NCBI GenBank assembly: GCA_948436975.1
Contig: CAOJJB010000011.1
Location: 1 to 62,295 of the forward strand
Length of the DNA stretch: 62,295 bases
Reading direction: 5' to 3'
Source of the DNA: an uncultured Clostridium sp.
GTDB lineage: Bacteria; Bacillota; Clostridia; TANB77; CAG-508
Shown here: in pieces, positions 1-8,094 of the stretch
Layout: the number at the start of each line of letters is the position of its first letter
How positions within the stretch are numbered: the first letter of the stretch is position 1
Program-made: the position numbers and the translations under genes
Notes under the pieces: model-generated
What the model saw: only the letters and a program-made list of their open reading frames with translations
The model's database searches: none
What the model was told of the DNA's origin: nothing

Positions 1-1565
1 TAACAGCATTTGGAACAACAATAGGATCAGTACATTACTTTTCACCAGAACATGCTAGAGGTGGTTATACAGATGCAAAATCAGATTTATATTCATTAGG
101 AATTGTAATGTATGAAATGCTTACAGGAAAAGTACCTTTTGATGCAGATACACCTGTATCAGTAGCATTAAAGCAAGTACAAGAAGAACCAATAGATCCA
201 ATGAATTATAATAATAATATACCAATTAGTGTAAATAGAATTATATTAAAAGCTATGCAAAAAGATCCAAATCTTAGATATCAAAATGCAACAGAGATGT
301 TGCAGGATTTATCATTATCATTAAAAAAACCAGATGAAGACTTTGTAAATTTAACTACAAGAAATGAAAATTCACCAACACAAAAAATACCTACCATTTA
401 TGAGTTAGAAATGGAAAAGAATAATGATAGAAAAGCAAATGGAAATAAATCAGAAAATATAAATAAAAAGAAACAAAGTAAAATAAAAGAATTTTATGCA
501 AAACATAAATGGGCAAAACCTCTTACAATAGTATTAGTTCCAATTATGGTATTTGTTATAGCAATGTATACAACAATAACAATTTTAAATGGAACAAGAC
601 CAACCCAAATTGAAATACCAAATGTATCAGGTATAAATAATGAAAAAAGAATGACAAAAGATGAAGCTATAAAAGCATTAAATGATTTAGGATTTAAGGA
701 TATTACAGTAGAAGAAGAATATAATGATGAAGTAGAAGAAGGATATGTAATATCACAATCTCCAGAATATAAATCTAATTTTAAATATAATTTAACTCAA
801 TCAATAAAATTAGTTGTAAGTAAAGGTCAGAAAATAGTAACATTACCAAAGAAAATGAAAGGTAAAAATATAGAAGATGTAAAAAAAGAGTTAGACGAAT
901 TAGAATTAAAATATGAAATAATAGAAGAAAATAGTGAAAAAGTTGAAAAAGATATTGTATTAGAAGTCGATCCAAAAGAAGGAGAAGAAATAACAGCAGC
1001 AACAGAAATAAAAATAACAGTAAGTATAGGAAGTGCATATAAAGATGTAGTAGTACCTAGTGTAATAAATGATACAGAAGCAAATGCAAATCAGAGATTA
1101 TCTGCATTAGGGCTAAAAGTAGATGTAACATATGAAGAAAACTCATCAAAATCTGATGGTGTAGTTACTTCTCAAAGTATAACTTCTGGAAAAACAGTAA
1201 AAGAAGGAGATAGTATTACAATAGTTGTAAATAAACAACCAAGAAAATCTACTGTAACAGTTAATGTAAACTTAAGATCATTAATGAATTATACAGAACC
1301 AAAACCAACTACACAAACTTCTGTTGATGAATATGGAAATACAGTAAATAAAACAGTTACACCAGAAGTAGAAAGAGCAACAGTACTTATACAAGTAGGA
1401 GATGATACAATATTAAGTGATAGTTACTTAATGACCAAAACAGATATATCAAAATCATGGACTACTTCAGGAGTTAAAGAAGTAAAAGTAAAAGTAAATG
1501 GAGTAACTAAATATACAGAAACAGTAGATTTCAATAATGGAGATAAAACTATAAATGTAGATTAA
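1..1565 (+). CDS. prkC: PASTA-domain Ser/Thr protein kinase (PrkC type), 5' end outside window
   Basis: The open frame runs in from the window edge (first full codon at base 3); the ATG at 108 is internal. The first residues read as a eukaryotic-like kinase activation loop (GS-x-HY-x-SPE-x-ARGG), followed by the C-lobe including the SDLYSLG segment. A basic juxtamembrane stretch precedes one membrane helix (about 519-590), then three extracellular PASTA repeats (about 606-830, 831-1030, 1035-1240) and a beta-rich tail. Kinases of this family sense muropeptides or lipid II outside the cell and phosphorylate division, wall and translation proteins inside. In many Firmicutes the order is prpC-prkC-rsgA-rpe; here rpe follows 35 bases after the stop with no rsgA between. 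The family call is secure. Confidence 0.93.
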   Translation, partial: TAFGTTIGSVHYFSPEHARGGYTDAKSDLYSLGIVMYEMLTGKVPFDADTPVSVALKQVQEEPIDPMNYNNNIPISVNRIILKAMQKDPNLRYQNATEMLQDLSLSLKKPDEDFVNLTTRNENSPTQKIPTIYELEMEKNNDRKANGNKSENINKKKQSKIKEFYAKHKWAKPLTIVLVPIMVFVIAMYTTITILNGTRPTQIEIPNVSGINNEKRMTKDEAIKALNDLGFKDITVEEEYNDEVEEGYVISQSPEYKSNFKYNLTQSIKLVVSKGQKIVTLPKKMKGKNIEDVKKELDELELKYEIIEENSEKVEKDIVLEVDPKEGEEITAATEIKITVSIGSAYKDVVVPSVINDTEANANQRLSALGLKVDVTYEENSSKSDGVVTSQSITSGKTVKEGDSITIVVNKQPRKSTVTVNVNLRSLMNYTEPKPTTQTSVDEYGNTVNKTVTPEVERATVLIQVGDDTILSDSYLMTKTDISKSWTTSGVKEVKVKVNGVTKYTETVDFNNGDKTINVD

Positions 1566-1600
1566 TATAATGAATATTTATATTATAAATGGAGGTATGA

Positions 1601-2257
1601 ATGGCAGAAATATCAGCATCATTATTAAGTGTAGAAAAAGAAAATGCAATTAGAACAATGTATAATTTAGAAGCTGGAAAAGTAGACTATTTTCACATAG
1701 ATGTAATGGATGGAAAGTTTGTTGAAAAAAATAATTTAGAAACTATGAAAGACTATGCCTTAACAATTTCTCATATTTCAAACTTAGGATTAGATGTTCA
1801 TTTAATGGTAAATAATATTGAAGAATTAGTAGATGAATATTTAGCATTAGAACCTAAAATAATAACTTTTCATATAGAAGCTAGTAAAATGGAAGAAGAA
1901 ACAAAAAAAATCATAAATGAAATCAAAAAAAATGGAACAAGAGTAGGAATTGCAATTAGTCCTGAAACAAGTATAGATGAAATAAAAAAATATTTAGAAT
2001 ATATACACTTAGTATTAGTAATGACTGTAATTCCAGGAAAAGGATGTCAAAAGCTAATCCCAGAAACTATAGAAAAAGTTAAAGAATTAAAAGAATATAT
2101 AGAAGAAAATAATATAGATATAGATATAGAAGTAGATGGTGGTATAAATGATCAAACATCATCAAAAGTTAAGGATGCAGGAGCTAATTTACTAGTTGTG
2201 GGGAGCTATTTAACATCTTCTGATAATATTCCTGAAGCTGTTAAAAAAGTTAAATAA
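1601..2257 (+). CDS. rpe: Ribulose-phosphate 3-epimerase
   Basis: A 218-residue TIM barrel of the Rpe family that interconverts ribulose 5-phosphate and xylulose 5-phosphate in the pentose phosphate pathway. Visible family signatures are ISASLLS at the N-terminus, FHIDVMDGKF (metal and catalytic Asp), DVHLMV, a VMTVIPGKGCQ loop and the phosphate-binding VDGGI and LVVGSYL segments near the C-terminus. Length is normal. A GGAGGT site lies five bases before the ATG. It directly follows the PASTA kinase, a standard Firmicutes neighbourhood, so the two are probably co-transcribed. Confidence 0.93.
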   Translation: MAEISASLLSVEKENAIRTMYNLEAGKVDYFHIDVMDGKFVEKNNLETMKDYALTISHISNLGLDVHLMVNNIEELVDEYLALEPKIITFHIEASKMEEETKKIINEIKKNGTRVGIAISPETSIDEIKKYLEYIHLVLVMTVIPGKGCQKLIPETIEKVKELKEYIEENNIDIDIEVDGGINDQTSSKVKDAGANLLVVGSYLTSSDNIPEAVKKVK

Positions 2258-2293
2258 TTGTATAGATTAATTAAAAAATAAAAGGAGATAGAA

Positions 2294-3463
2294 ATGAAAA
2301 AAGTAATTAAAATATTTACAATTTTATTTATTAGTTTAATTTTATTAATTTCAACAATTTCATTTGCAACAGAAGATATAAATATAACTAATGAAAACAC
2401 AGAAGATATAATGCCTGTATCAGAAGAAAATGATATTATGCCTATATCAGAAGGAATTCAAGGTCAAATTATGACTGAAGATTATGCAGATATTTGGAGT
2501 ATAAAAAATGAAACAATAGTAGAAGAAACAGTATATGGTGATATATATGCTATGTCTAATAATGTTGAAATTTCTTCAAGCGAGGTTGTAGGAAATCTTT
2601 TTATAATGGCAGATAATGTAAAAATTTCAGGAAAAATATATGGTTATGCATATATAATGGCAAATCATGTTGAAATTTCAGGCAATGTTACAGGTTTATA
2701 TATAATGGGAAATAAAGTAGATATAAAAGAAACAGCATATATATCAACTGATGCTAAAGTAATTGCAAATAAATTAGATTTAAAAGGTTTTATATATCGT
2801 AATCTAACTGCTATTACTGAAAGTACAAATATAACATCAAATGAACTAGGAAAAAATGTATTAGGATCAATATATTATAGTGGAAACATAAAAGGAGATA
2901 CTGAAGCTATAATTGGTGAAAAAATAAAAGTAGAAGTTCCAAAAATCAGTTTTGATAGAAATGAGCGAATGATTTCAAAAATAACTACTTTTGCTACAAA
3001 AGTAATTACAGCTTTAGCTATTATTGCATTAATAGTATATTTAACAAATAATAAAAAAGAAAATAAAGAAATTAATGTAAAGGATTATATTAAAGATATA
3101 GCTATAGGATTTGTATATTTGATATTAATTCCAGCAGTAGTACTAATACTATTCCTTACAGTAGTAGGTATACCAATAGCTTTATTTGCATTTATGTTAT
3201 ATTTCTTAGGAATATATATATCAATACCAATTACATCAATTGAAATAGCAAATACAATTTTAAAGGAAGAACAATCAAAATTTAAAAAGATTGGTATTTC
3301 ATTAGTAGTATTTCTAATTTTTGAAATAGTAAGATATATTCCAGTAATAGGTGGAATAATAAGATTTCTAGCTATTTTATTAGGATTAAGAATTATTGTA
3401 AAAAATATATTTAGAAAGAAAGATGAAACAATAGAAATTAAAGAAACAGAAGTTATAGAATAA
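2294..3463 (+). CDS. Secreted bactofilin-like (polymer-forming) domain fused to membrane helices
   Basis: A 389-residue protein that starts with a signal peptide (about residues 1-26, ending SFA). It continues with a region of short, regularly repeated beta-type segments (about 75-205) in which motifs such as 'NVEIS..VVGNLFIMADNVKISGKI' recur every 18-20 residues, as in bactofilin-like right-handed beta-helices. The C-terminal part has four or five hydrophobic helices (about 237-252, 267-312, 336-368) and a charged tail. The architecture suggests an extracytoplasmic beta-helix held at the membrane; the function is unknown. An AAGGAGA site precedes the ATG. It lies between rpe and nth, 37 bases after rpe. 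The beta-helix assignment rests on repeat spacing, not on a search. Confidence 0.7.
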   Translation: MKKVIKIFTILFISLILLISTISFATEDINITNENTEDIMPVSEENDIMPISEGIQGQIMTEDYADIWSIKNETIVEETVYGDIYAMSNNVEISSSEVVGNLFIMADNVKISGKIYGYAYIMANHVEISGNVTGLYIMGNKVDIKETAYISTDAKVIANKLDLKGFIYRNLTAITESTNITSNELGKNVLGSIYYSGNIKGDTEAIIGEKIKVEVPKISFDRNERMISKITTFATKVITALAIIALIVYLTNNKKENKEINVKDYIKDIAIGFVYLILIPAVVLILFLTVVGIPIALFAFMLYFLGIYISIPITSIEIANTILKEEQSKFKKIGISLVVFLIFEIVRYIPVIGGIIRFLAILLGLRIIVKNIFRKKDETIEIKETEVIE

Positions 3464-3480
3464 AATAATAGGACTTGAAA

Positions 3481-4110
3481 ATGAAAAGTAAAAATGAAGC
3501 AATAAAAATAATTAATATCTTAAAAAAATATTATCCAGATGCAACTTGTAGTTTAGATTTCTCTACACCATTTGAAATGATGATCTCAGTAATGCTATCA
3601 GCACAATGTACAGATGAGAGAGTTAATAAAACAACTCCTCATCTGTTTGAAAAATACAATACACCTGAAAAAATTATAAAGGCAGATATAAAGGAAATTG
3701 AGGAATTGATACATCCTTGTGGTTTTTATAAAAACAAAGCCAAAAATATTAAAGCTTGTAGTGAAAAATTATTAGAAGAGTTTAATGGTATAGTACCAGA
3801 AAATATGGAACAACTACAAAGTTTACCAGGAGTAGGAAGAAAAAGTGCAAATGTAATAATGTTAGAAGCATTTCATAATCCACAAGGAATAGCTGTAGAT
3901 ACACATGCTAAAAGAATATCAAATAAAATGGGATTTTCAGAACAAAGTGATCCCGAAAAAATAGAACAGGATTTATTAAAACAAATTCCAAAAGAGTATT
4001 ATTATGATGTAAATCACTTGTTTGTATGGCATGGTAGGGAAATATGCAATGCTAGAAATCCTAAATGTGATAAATGTCCAGTAAAGGAATATTGCGATAA
4101 TCAAAATTAA
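3481..4110 (+). CDS. nth: Endonuclease III (DNA glycosylase/AP lyase)
   Basis: Base-excision repair enzyme that removes oxidised pyrimidines and nicks the abasic site. Seen directly are the helix-hairpin-helix with the catalytic lysine (LPGVGRKSA), the catalytic aspartate in VDTHAKR, and the C-terminal [4Fe-4S] cluster ligands in C-x6-C-x2-C-x5-C spacing. About 209 residues, normal for Nth. The frame opens with TTG at 3475, but AGGA at 3470-3473 touches that codon and is correctly spaced for ATG 3481, which I chose. The gene follows the bactofilin-like gene by 17 bases and ends before a strong terminator. Confidence 0.95.
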   Translation: MKSKNEAIKIINILKKYYPDATCSLDFSTPFEMMISVMLSAQCTDERVNKTTPHLFEKYNTPEKIIKADIKEIEELIHPCGFYKNKAKNIKACSEKLLEEFNGIVPENMEQLQSLPGVGRKSANVIMLEAFHNPQGIAVDTHAKRISNKMGFSEQSDPEKIEQDLLKQIPKEYYYDVNHLFVWHGREICNARNPKCDKCPVKEYCDNQN

Positions 4111-4123
4111 ATAAAGAAACAAA

Positions 4124-4175
4124 ATACATTTCAAAATATTAGAACAAAAAACTAATAATTTGAGATGTATGTTTA
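4124..4175 (+). terminator. Rho-independent terminator after nth
   Basis: Arms 4124-4142 and 4152-4170 pair over 19 positions with one G-U pair and one mismatch, with a 9-base A-rich loop. A short T-rich stretch follows. It ends the prkC-rpe-nth run. Confidence 0.75.
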
Positions 4176-4207
4176 TTAGTAGATATGTTATAGAAATGTA
4201 TTGAAAA

Positions 4208-4250
4208 ATAACATAAAAGAAATCGAAAAAATATCAAATAATAGTATAAA
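4208..4250 (+). promoter_or_regulatory. Upstream motif shared with the second SipW-type gene; possible promoter
   Basis: ATAACATAAAAGAAATCGAA at 4208-4227 matches 19 of 20 bases at 60520-60539, the region before the paralogous surface-protein gene at 60629. A -10-like TATAAA follows at 4245-4250. Such conservation outside coding sequence suggests a common promoter or regulator site, but no known sigma-factor consensus is obvious to me. Confidence 0.45.
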
Positions 4251-4309
4251 ATATAAATATAAAGCATATAAAAATGATAATAAAATTATAGAAGATATGG
4301 GAGAGAAAA

Positions 4310-5536
4310 ATGAAAAAAACTAATAAGAAAAATAAGAATGTAGTAATAATATTGTTATTAATACTATTATTAGCATTAGCAGTAGGATATGCAGCATTTT
4401 CAGATATATTAACAATATCAGGAACAGCGAATGCAAAAGGAACATTTGACTTAGAATTCCAACATGCAGAAGTAGTAACAGCAGTTGGAGTAAATAAAGA
4501 GAATACAACAGCACAAATATCAGAAGATAAAAACACATTACAAGTAAATGTAGCAGATCTAAGTTACCCAGGAGCAGGAGTAGAATTTTCAGTAGACATA
4601 GTAAATGTAGGAACAATACCAGCTATGGTAAATGCAGTAACACCAACAAATATAACAGGAAGTGAACATATAAAAATAGAAGGATTAGAAGCTATAACAA
4701 CAGATCATCCAATAATAGAAGCAGGAGGAAAATGTAACATACATTTCACAGTAGAATGGCCAGTAACAGCAACAGATCCATTAGGAGAAAATGGAGAAAG
4801 TACAAGCTTTGAATTAGAAATAGAATATACACAAGGAACAGGAAAAGAATTTGAAGGAACTCCTAAACATGATGATGGAATAGGAGAAAGTAATACACCA
4901 GTGATACCTACAATAAGTGAAAAATTAACAGAGATAATTCAACCAAGTGATTATGGAAAAACAATAAATTATAGTGCGACAGTAAAAGGAGAAAAAGTAA
5001 ATAATTGGAAAGTATTTTATAATGATGGACAAAATGTATATATAATATTAGATAATTATTTAGAAAATAGATTATTACCAGAAGAAACAGGATTACAAAC
5101 AAGTGGAACATATAATATTTATTCAAATCAAAATAGAGATACATTAATATCAGGATTAATAACAGAAAATTATTGGAGAGAATTTGCAGGAGGTGTAGAA
5201 GGAGCAACAGCAAGCGGAAGTCCAACAGCAGATTTATTAATTGATAGTTATAATAAAAAGAATGGAACAACTTTGAAATATAAAAACATGCCAATATTAG
5301 ATATAACTGATGCACTATATACACCTAATACATCTGTAGTAGATAATTGTGTTGGATATTGGACTACTTCAATATATGATAATGACATGAGTAATGTATG
5401 GCATATAGGATATAATGGAACTATATACACAGGAAATAGTGAATATAATAACGTTTATCTTGCTATAAGACCAATAGTAAAATTACCATCACAATTAACA
5501 GGAGCAGTAGGAGAGATAGTAGAAATATCAAAATAA
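4310..5536 (+). CDS. SipW-type-signal surface protein, paralogue 1 (variable C-terminal domain)
   Basis: A 408-residue predicted exported protein. The N-terminus is lysine-rich followed by a long hydrophobic helix ending GYAAFSD, the pattern of SipW-dependent signal sequences in TasA/camelysin-like proteins. A beta-rich domain (about 30-180) is nearly identical to the proteins encoded at 60629 and 61937. An acidic, proline/threonine linker leads to a C-terminal domain (about 205-400) beginning DYGK-x-INYS and NNWKVFYNDG and ending in an AIRPIVKLPS segment. That ending resembles DUF6273-like or C-type-lectin-like modules of clostridial surface proteins. Function is unknown; adhesion, matrix or surface display are possible. 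A GGGAGAG site precedes the ATG. The gene stands alone, between the nth terminator and the pta promoter. No SipW peptidase is in the window. Confidence 0.7.
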   Translation: MKKTNKKNKNVVIILLLILLLALAVGYAAFSDILTISGTANAKGTFDLEFQHAEVVTAVGVNKENTTAQISEDKNTLQVNVADLSYPGAGVEFSVDIVNVGTIPAMVNAVTPTNITGSEHIKIEGLEAITTDHPIIEAGGKCNIHFTVEWPVTATDPLGENGESTSFELEIEYTQGTGKEFEGTPKHDDGIGESNTPVIPTISEKLTEIIQPSDYGKTINYSATVKGEKVNNWKVFYNDGQNVYIILDNYLENRLLPEETGLQTSGTYNIYSNQNRDTLISGLITENYWREFAGGVEGATASGSPTADLLIDSYNKKNGTTLKYKNMPILDITDALYTPNTSVVDNCVGYWTTSIYDNDMSNVWHIGYNGTIYTGNSEYNNVYLAIRPIVKLPSQLTGAVGEIVEISK

Positions 5537-5541
5537 TTTGC

Positions 5542-5555
5542 ACAGAAATTTCTGT
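5542..5555. promoter_or_regulatory. 14-bp perfect palindrome upstream of the pta promoter
   Basis: ACAGAAATTTCTGT is a perfect palindrome lying 22 bases upstream of the pta -35 element. It could be an operator or part of a weak terminator for the preceding gene; it has no T-run of its own. Confidence 0.3.
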
Positions 5556-5577
5556 AATTTCAGATTTAAAAATCAGA

Positions 5578-5606
5578 TTGACTTTAAATAGATATTTTTA
5601 TATAAT
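5578..5606 (+). promoter_or_regulatory. Sigma-A-type promoter of pta
   Basis: TTGACT at 5578-5583 and TATAAT at 5601-5606 are separated by 17 bases. The predicted start lies about 30 bases before the pta ATG, whose ribosome site is GGAAGGA. Confidence 0.8.
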
Positions 5607-5644
5607 AACTAAAGAAAAAAGTTCTTTAGGAAGGAAACGAAGAA

Positions 5645-6643
5645 ATGAATTTTATAGAAAATATAAAACAAAGAGCAAAAAAAGACATAAAAAGAATTGT
5701 ATTACCAGAAACATCTGATTTAAGAACTATTAAAGCAGCAGATATAGCATTAAAAGAAGGATATGCAGAAATTATATTAATAGGAAATGAAGATTCTATT
5801 AAAAAATTAGCAGAAGAGAATAAGTTAGATATAAGTAAAGCAACAATAGTAAATCCTTTAAAATCAGAAAAAAGTAAAACTTATGCTGAAAAATTATATG
5901 AATTAAGAAAAGAAAAAGGTATGACACTAGAAAAAGCACAAGAATTAATAAAAGATGAAGTATATTTTGCAATGATGATGGTGAAACAAGAAGAAGCTGA
6001 TGGATTAGTTTCAGGAGCAATACATTCAACATCAGATACATTAAGACCAGCACTTCAAATTTTAAAAACAGCAGATGGAACAAAACTAGTATCAGCCTTT
6101 TTTTTAATGATAGTACCAAACTGTGAATATGGAGAAGACGGAGTATTTGTATTTGGAGACTGTGGACTAAATCAAAATCCAACAGCAGAAGAATTAGTAG
6201 AAATAGCGCACTCATCAAGTGAAAGTTTTGAACAATTAGTAGGTAAAGAATCAAAAGTTGCTATGTTATCATATTCAACAAAGGGAAGTGCAAGATCAGA
6301 ACTTACAGAAAAAGTAATAAATGCAACAAATATGATAAAAGAAAAATATCCAGAAATGAAAGTAGATGGAGAATTACAATTAGATACAGCAATTGTACCA
6401 ACTGTTGGAAAAAGCAAAGCACCAGATAGTAATATAGCAGGAACAGCTAATACTTTAATATTTCCTAATTTAGATGCTGGAAACATTGGATATAAATTAA
6501 CACAAAGATTGGGAAAAGCAGAAGCATATGGACCACTTTGCCAAGGAATAGCAAAACCAGTAAATGATTTATCAAGAGGATGTTCTAGCCAAGATATTGC
6601 AGGAGTTATTGCTATTACTGCAGTTCAAGCACAACAAAAATAA
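5645..6643 (+). CDS. pta: Phosphate acetyltransferase
   Basis: A 332-residue Pta that converts acetyl-CoA and phosphate to acetyl phosphate, which AckA next door uses to make ATP and acetate. Family features include RIVLPE near the N-terminus, the central MMMVKQEEADGLVSGAIHST segment, VFGDCGLNQNPTAEELVEIA, and the C-terminal NTLIFPNLDAGNIGYKL. This is the short Pta form without an N-terminal regulatory domain. It has its own consensus promoter, and ackA follows 56 bases later, so they probably form one operon. Confidence 0.96.
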   Translation: MNFIENIKQRAKKDIKRIVLPETSDLRTIKAADIALKEGYAEIILIGNEDSIKKLAEENKLDISKATIVNPLKSEKSKTYAEKLYELRKEKGMTLEKAQELIKDEVYFAMMMVKQEEADGLVSGAIHSTSDTLRPALQILKTADGTKLVSAFFLMIVPNCEYGEDGVFVFGDCGLNQNPTAEELVEIAHSSSESFEQLVGKESKVAMLSYSTKGSARSELTEKVINATNMIKEKYPEMKVDGELQLDTAIVPTVGKSKAPDSNIAGTANTLIFPNLDAGNIGYKLTQRLGKAEAYGPLCQGIAKPVNDLSRGCSSQDIAGVIAITAVQAQQK

Positions 6644-6647
6644 TTGA

Positions 6648-6668
6648 TAACTACGTATTACGTTGTTA
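6648..6668. promoter_or_regulatory. Interrupted inverted repeat between pta and ackA
   Basis: TAACTACGT and ACGTTGTTA are inverted copies (eight of nine positions) around a three-base centre. This resembles an operator more than a terminator because no T-run follows. Function is unknown. Confidence 0.3.
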
Positions 6669-6699
6669 AACTTATAAAAAATATTTATGGAGGAATAAA

Positions 6700-7899
6700 A
6701 TGAAAATTTTAGTAATAAACTGTGGAAGTTCATCATTAAAATATCAATTAATAGATATGGATGGAGAAAAACTTTTAGCAAAAGGAAATTTTGAAAGAAT
6801 AGGGGAAAAAGAAGCTTTTGTTACTCATAAAGTAAACGGAGAAAAATATGTAATAAATTCACCTGTAATGGATCATGAACAAGCTTTAAAAATTGTACTT
6901 GATCAGTTGGTACATAATGAATATGGAGTTATAAAAGAATTATCAGAAATATCTGCTGTTGGACATAGATTAGTGCATGGTGGAGAAATATTTAATAAAT
7001 CTGTTCTTATAGATGAGGAAGTTATTGAAAAATATCAAACATGTTCTAGTTTAGCACCACTTCATAATCCAGCTACAATACTTGGAATAAGAGCATGCCA
7101 AAAAGCAATGCCAAATATTCCAATGGTAGGTGTATTTGATACAGCATTTCATCAAACAATGCAAAAAGAAAACTATTTATATCCAATTCCTTATGAATAT
7201 TATGAGAAATATGGTATAAGAAAATATGGATTTCATGGAACATCACACCAATATGTATCTAAAAGAGCAGCAGAATTAACAGGAAAATCAATAGAACAAT
7301 TAAAAATAGTTACATGTCATATAGGTCAAGGCGCTTCAATATGTGCAATTAATGGTGGTAAGTCAGTAGATACATCTATGGGATTATCTCCATTAGGAGG
7401 AATTGCAATGGTAACACGTTCAGGAGATTTAGATCCATCTGTTGTAACAGAAATAATGGAAAGAGAGAATATAAGTGCAAAAGAAGTAAATACTTTATTA
7501 AATAAAAAATCAGGATTATATGGAATAACAGGATTAAATCCTGACTTTAGAGAAATAGAACTTGCTTCTTATGAAGATGATAAACCTAAAGCACAAGTGG
7601 CAATAGAACTATTTACAAAAACGATTGCTCAATTTGTTGCTAAATATGCAGTATCTTTAAAAGGAATAGATATTATTGTATTTACAGGTGGAATTGGTGA
7701 AAATCAAATAAACATAAGAAAGAAAATAGCAGATAACTTAGAGTGGATGGGATTAAAACTAGATTTAGAAAAAAATAATGTACAAAGTATAGAAACTAAA
7801 ATTTCATCAGAAAATTCAAAAATATTAGCTTATGTAATTCCAACAGATGAAGAAATGGTTATTGCAAGAGATACAAAATCAATAGTAGAAAATTTATAA
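6700..7899 (+). CDS. ackA: Acetate kinase, copy 1
   Basis: A 399-residue ASKHA-fold kinase that transfers phosphate from acetyl phosphate to ADP. Recognisable are the N-terminal VINCGSSSLKY signature, HRLVHGGE, VFDTAFHQTM, KYGFHGTSHQY, the TRSGDLDP arginine/aspartate segment and TGGIGENQ in the ATP-binding region. A GGAGG site precedes the ATG. Directly after pta and closed by a strong terminator, this is the likely main acetate kinase. A second copy follows within 200 bases. Confidence 0.96.
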   Translation: MKILVINCGSSSLKYQLIDMDGEKLLAKGNFERIGEKEAFVTHKVNGEKYVINSPVMDHEQALKIVLDQLVHNEYGVIKELSEISAVGHRLVHGGEIFNKSVLIDEEVIEKYQTCSSLAPLHNPATILGIRACQKAMPNIPMVGVFDTAFHQTMQKENYLYPIPYEYYEKYGIRKYGFHGTSHQYVSKRAAELTGKSIEQLKIVTCHIGQGASICAINGGKSVDTSMGLSPLGGIAMVTRSGDLDPSVVTEIMERENISAKEVNTLLNKKSGLYGITGLNPDFREIELASYEDDKPKAQVAIELFTKTIAQFVAKYAVSLKGIDIIVFTGGIGENQINIRKKIADNLEWMGLKLDLEKNNVQSIETKISSENSKILAYVIPTDEEMVIARDTKSIVENL

Positions 7900-7905
7900 A
7901 AATTC

Positions 7906-7942
7906 AATAAATAGTAGGAATAAAATCCTACTATTTATTTTG
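7906..7942 (+). terminator. Terminator after ackA copy 1
   Basis: Perfect 14-bp stem (7906-7919 with 7926-7939) around a six-base loop. It separates the pta-ackA operon from the second ackA. Confidence 0.85.
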
Positions 7943-8094
7943 GTAATTTATATTAAAATATAAAAATTATAGTATAATATATTAATATAAATTATAAAAA
8001 ATTATTGTACTTATTGAAAAATAATGTTAATATTAGTATGAAAACAAAATATATAACAAAAATAAAATAAAAACCTGAAAGGAAGTTAATATAA

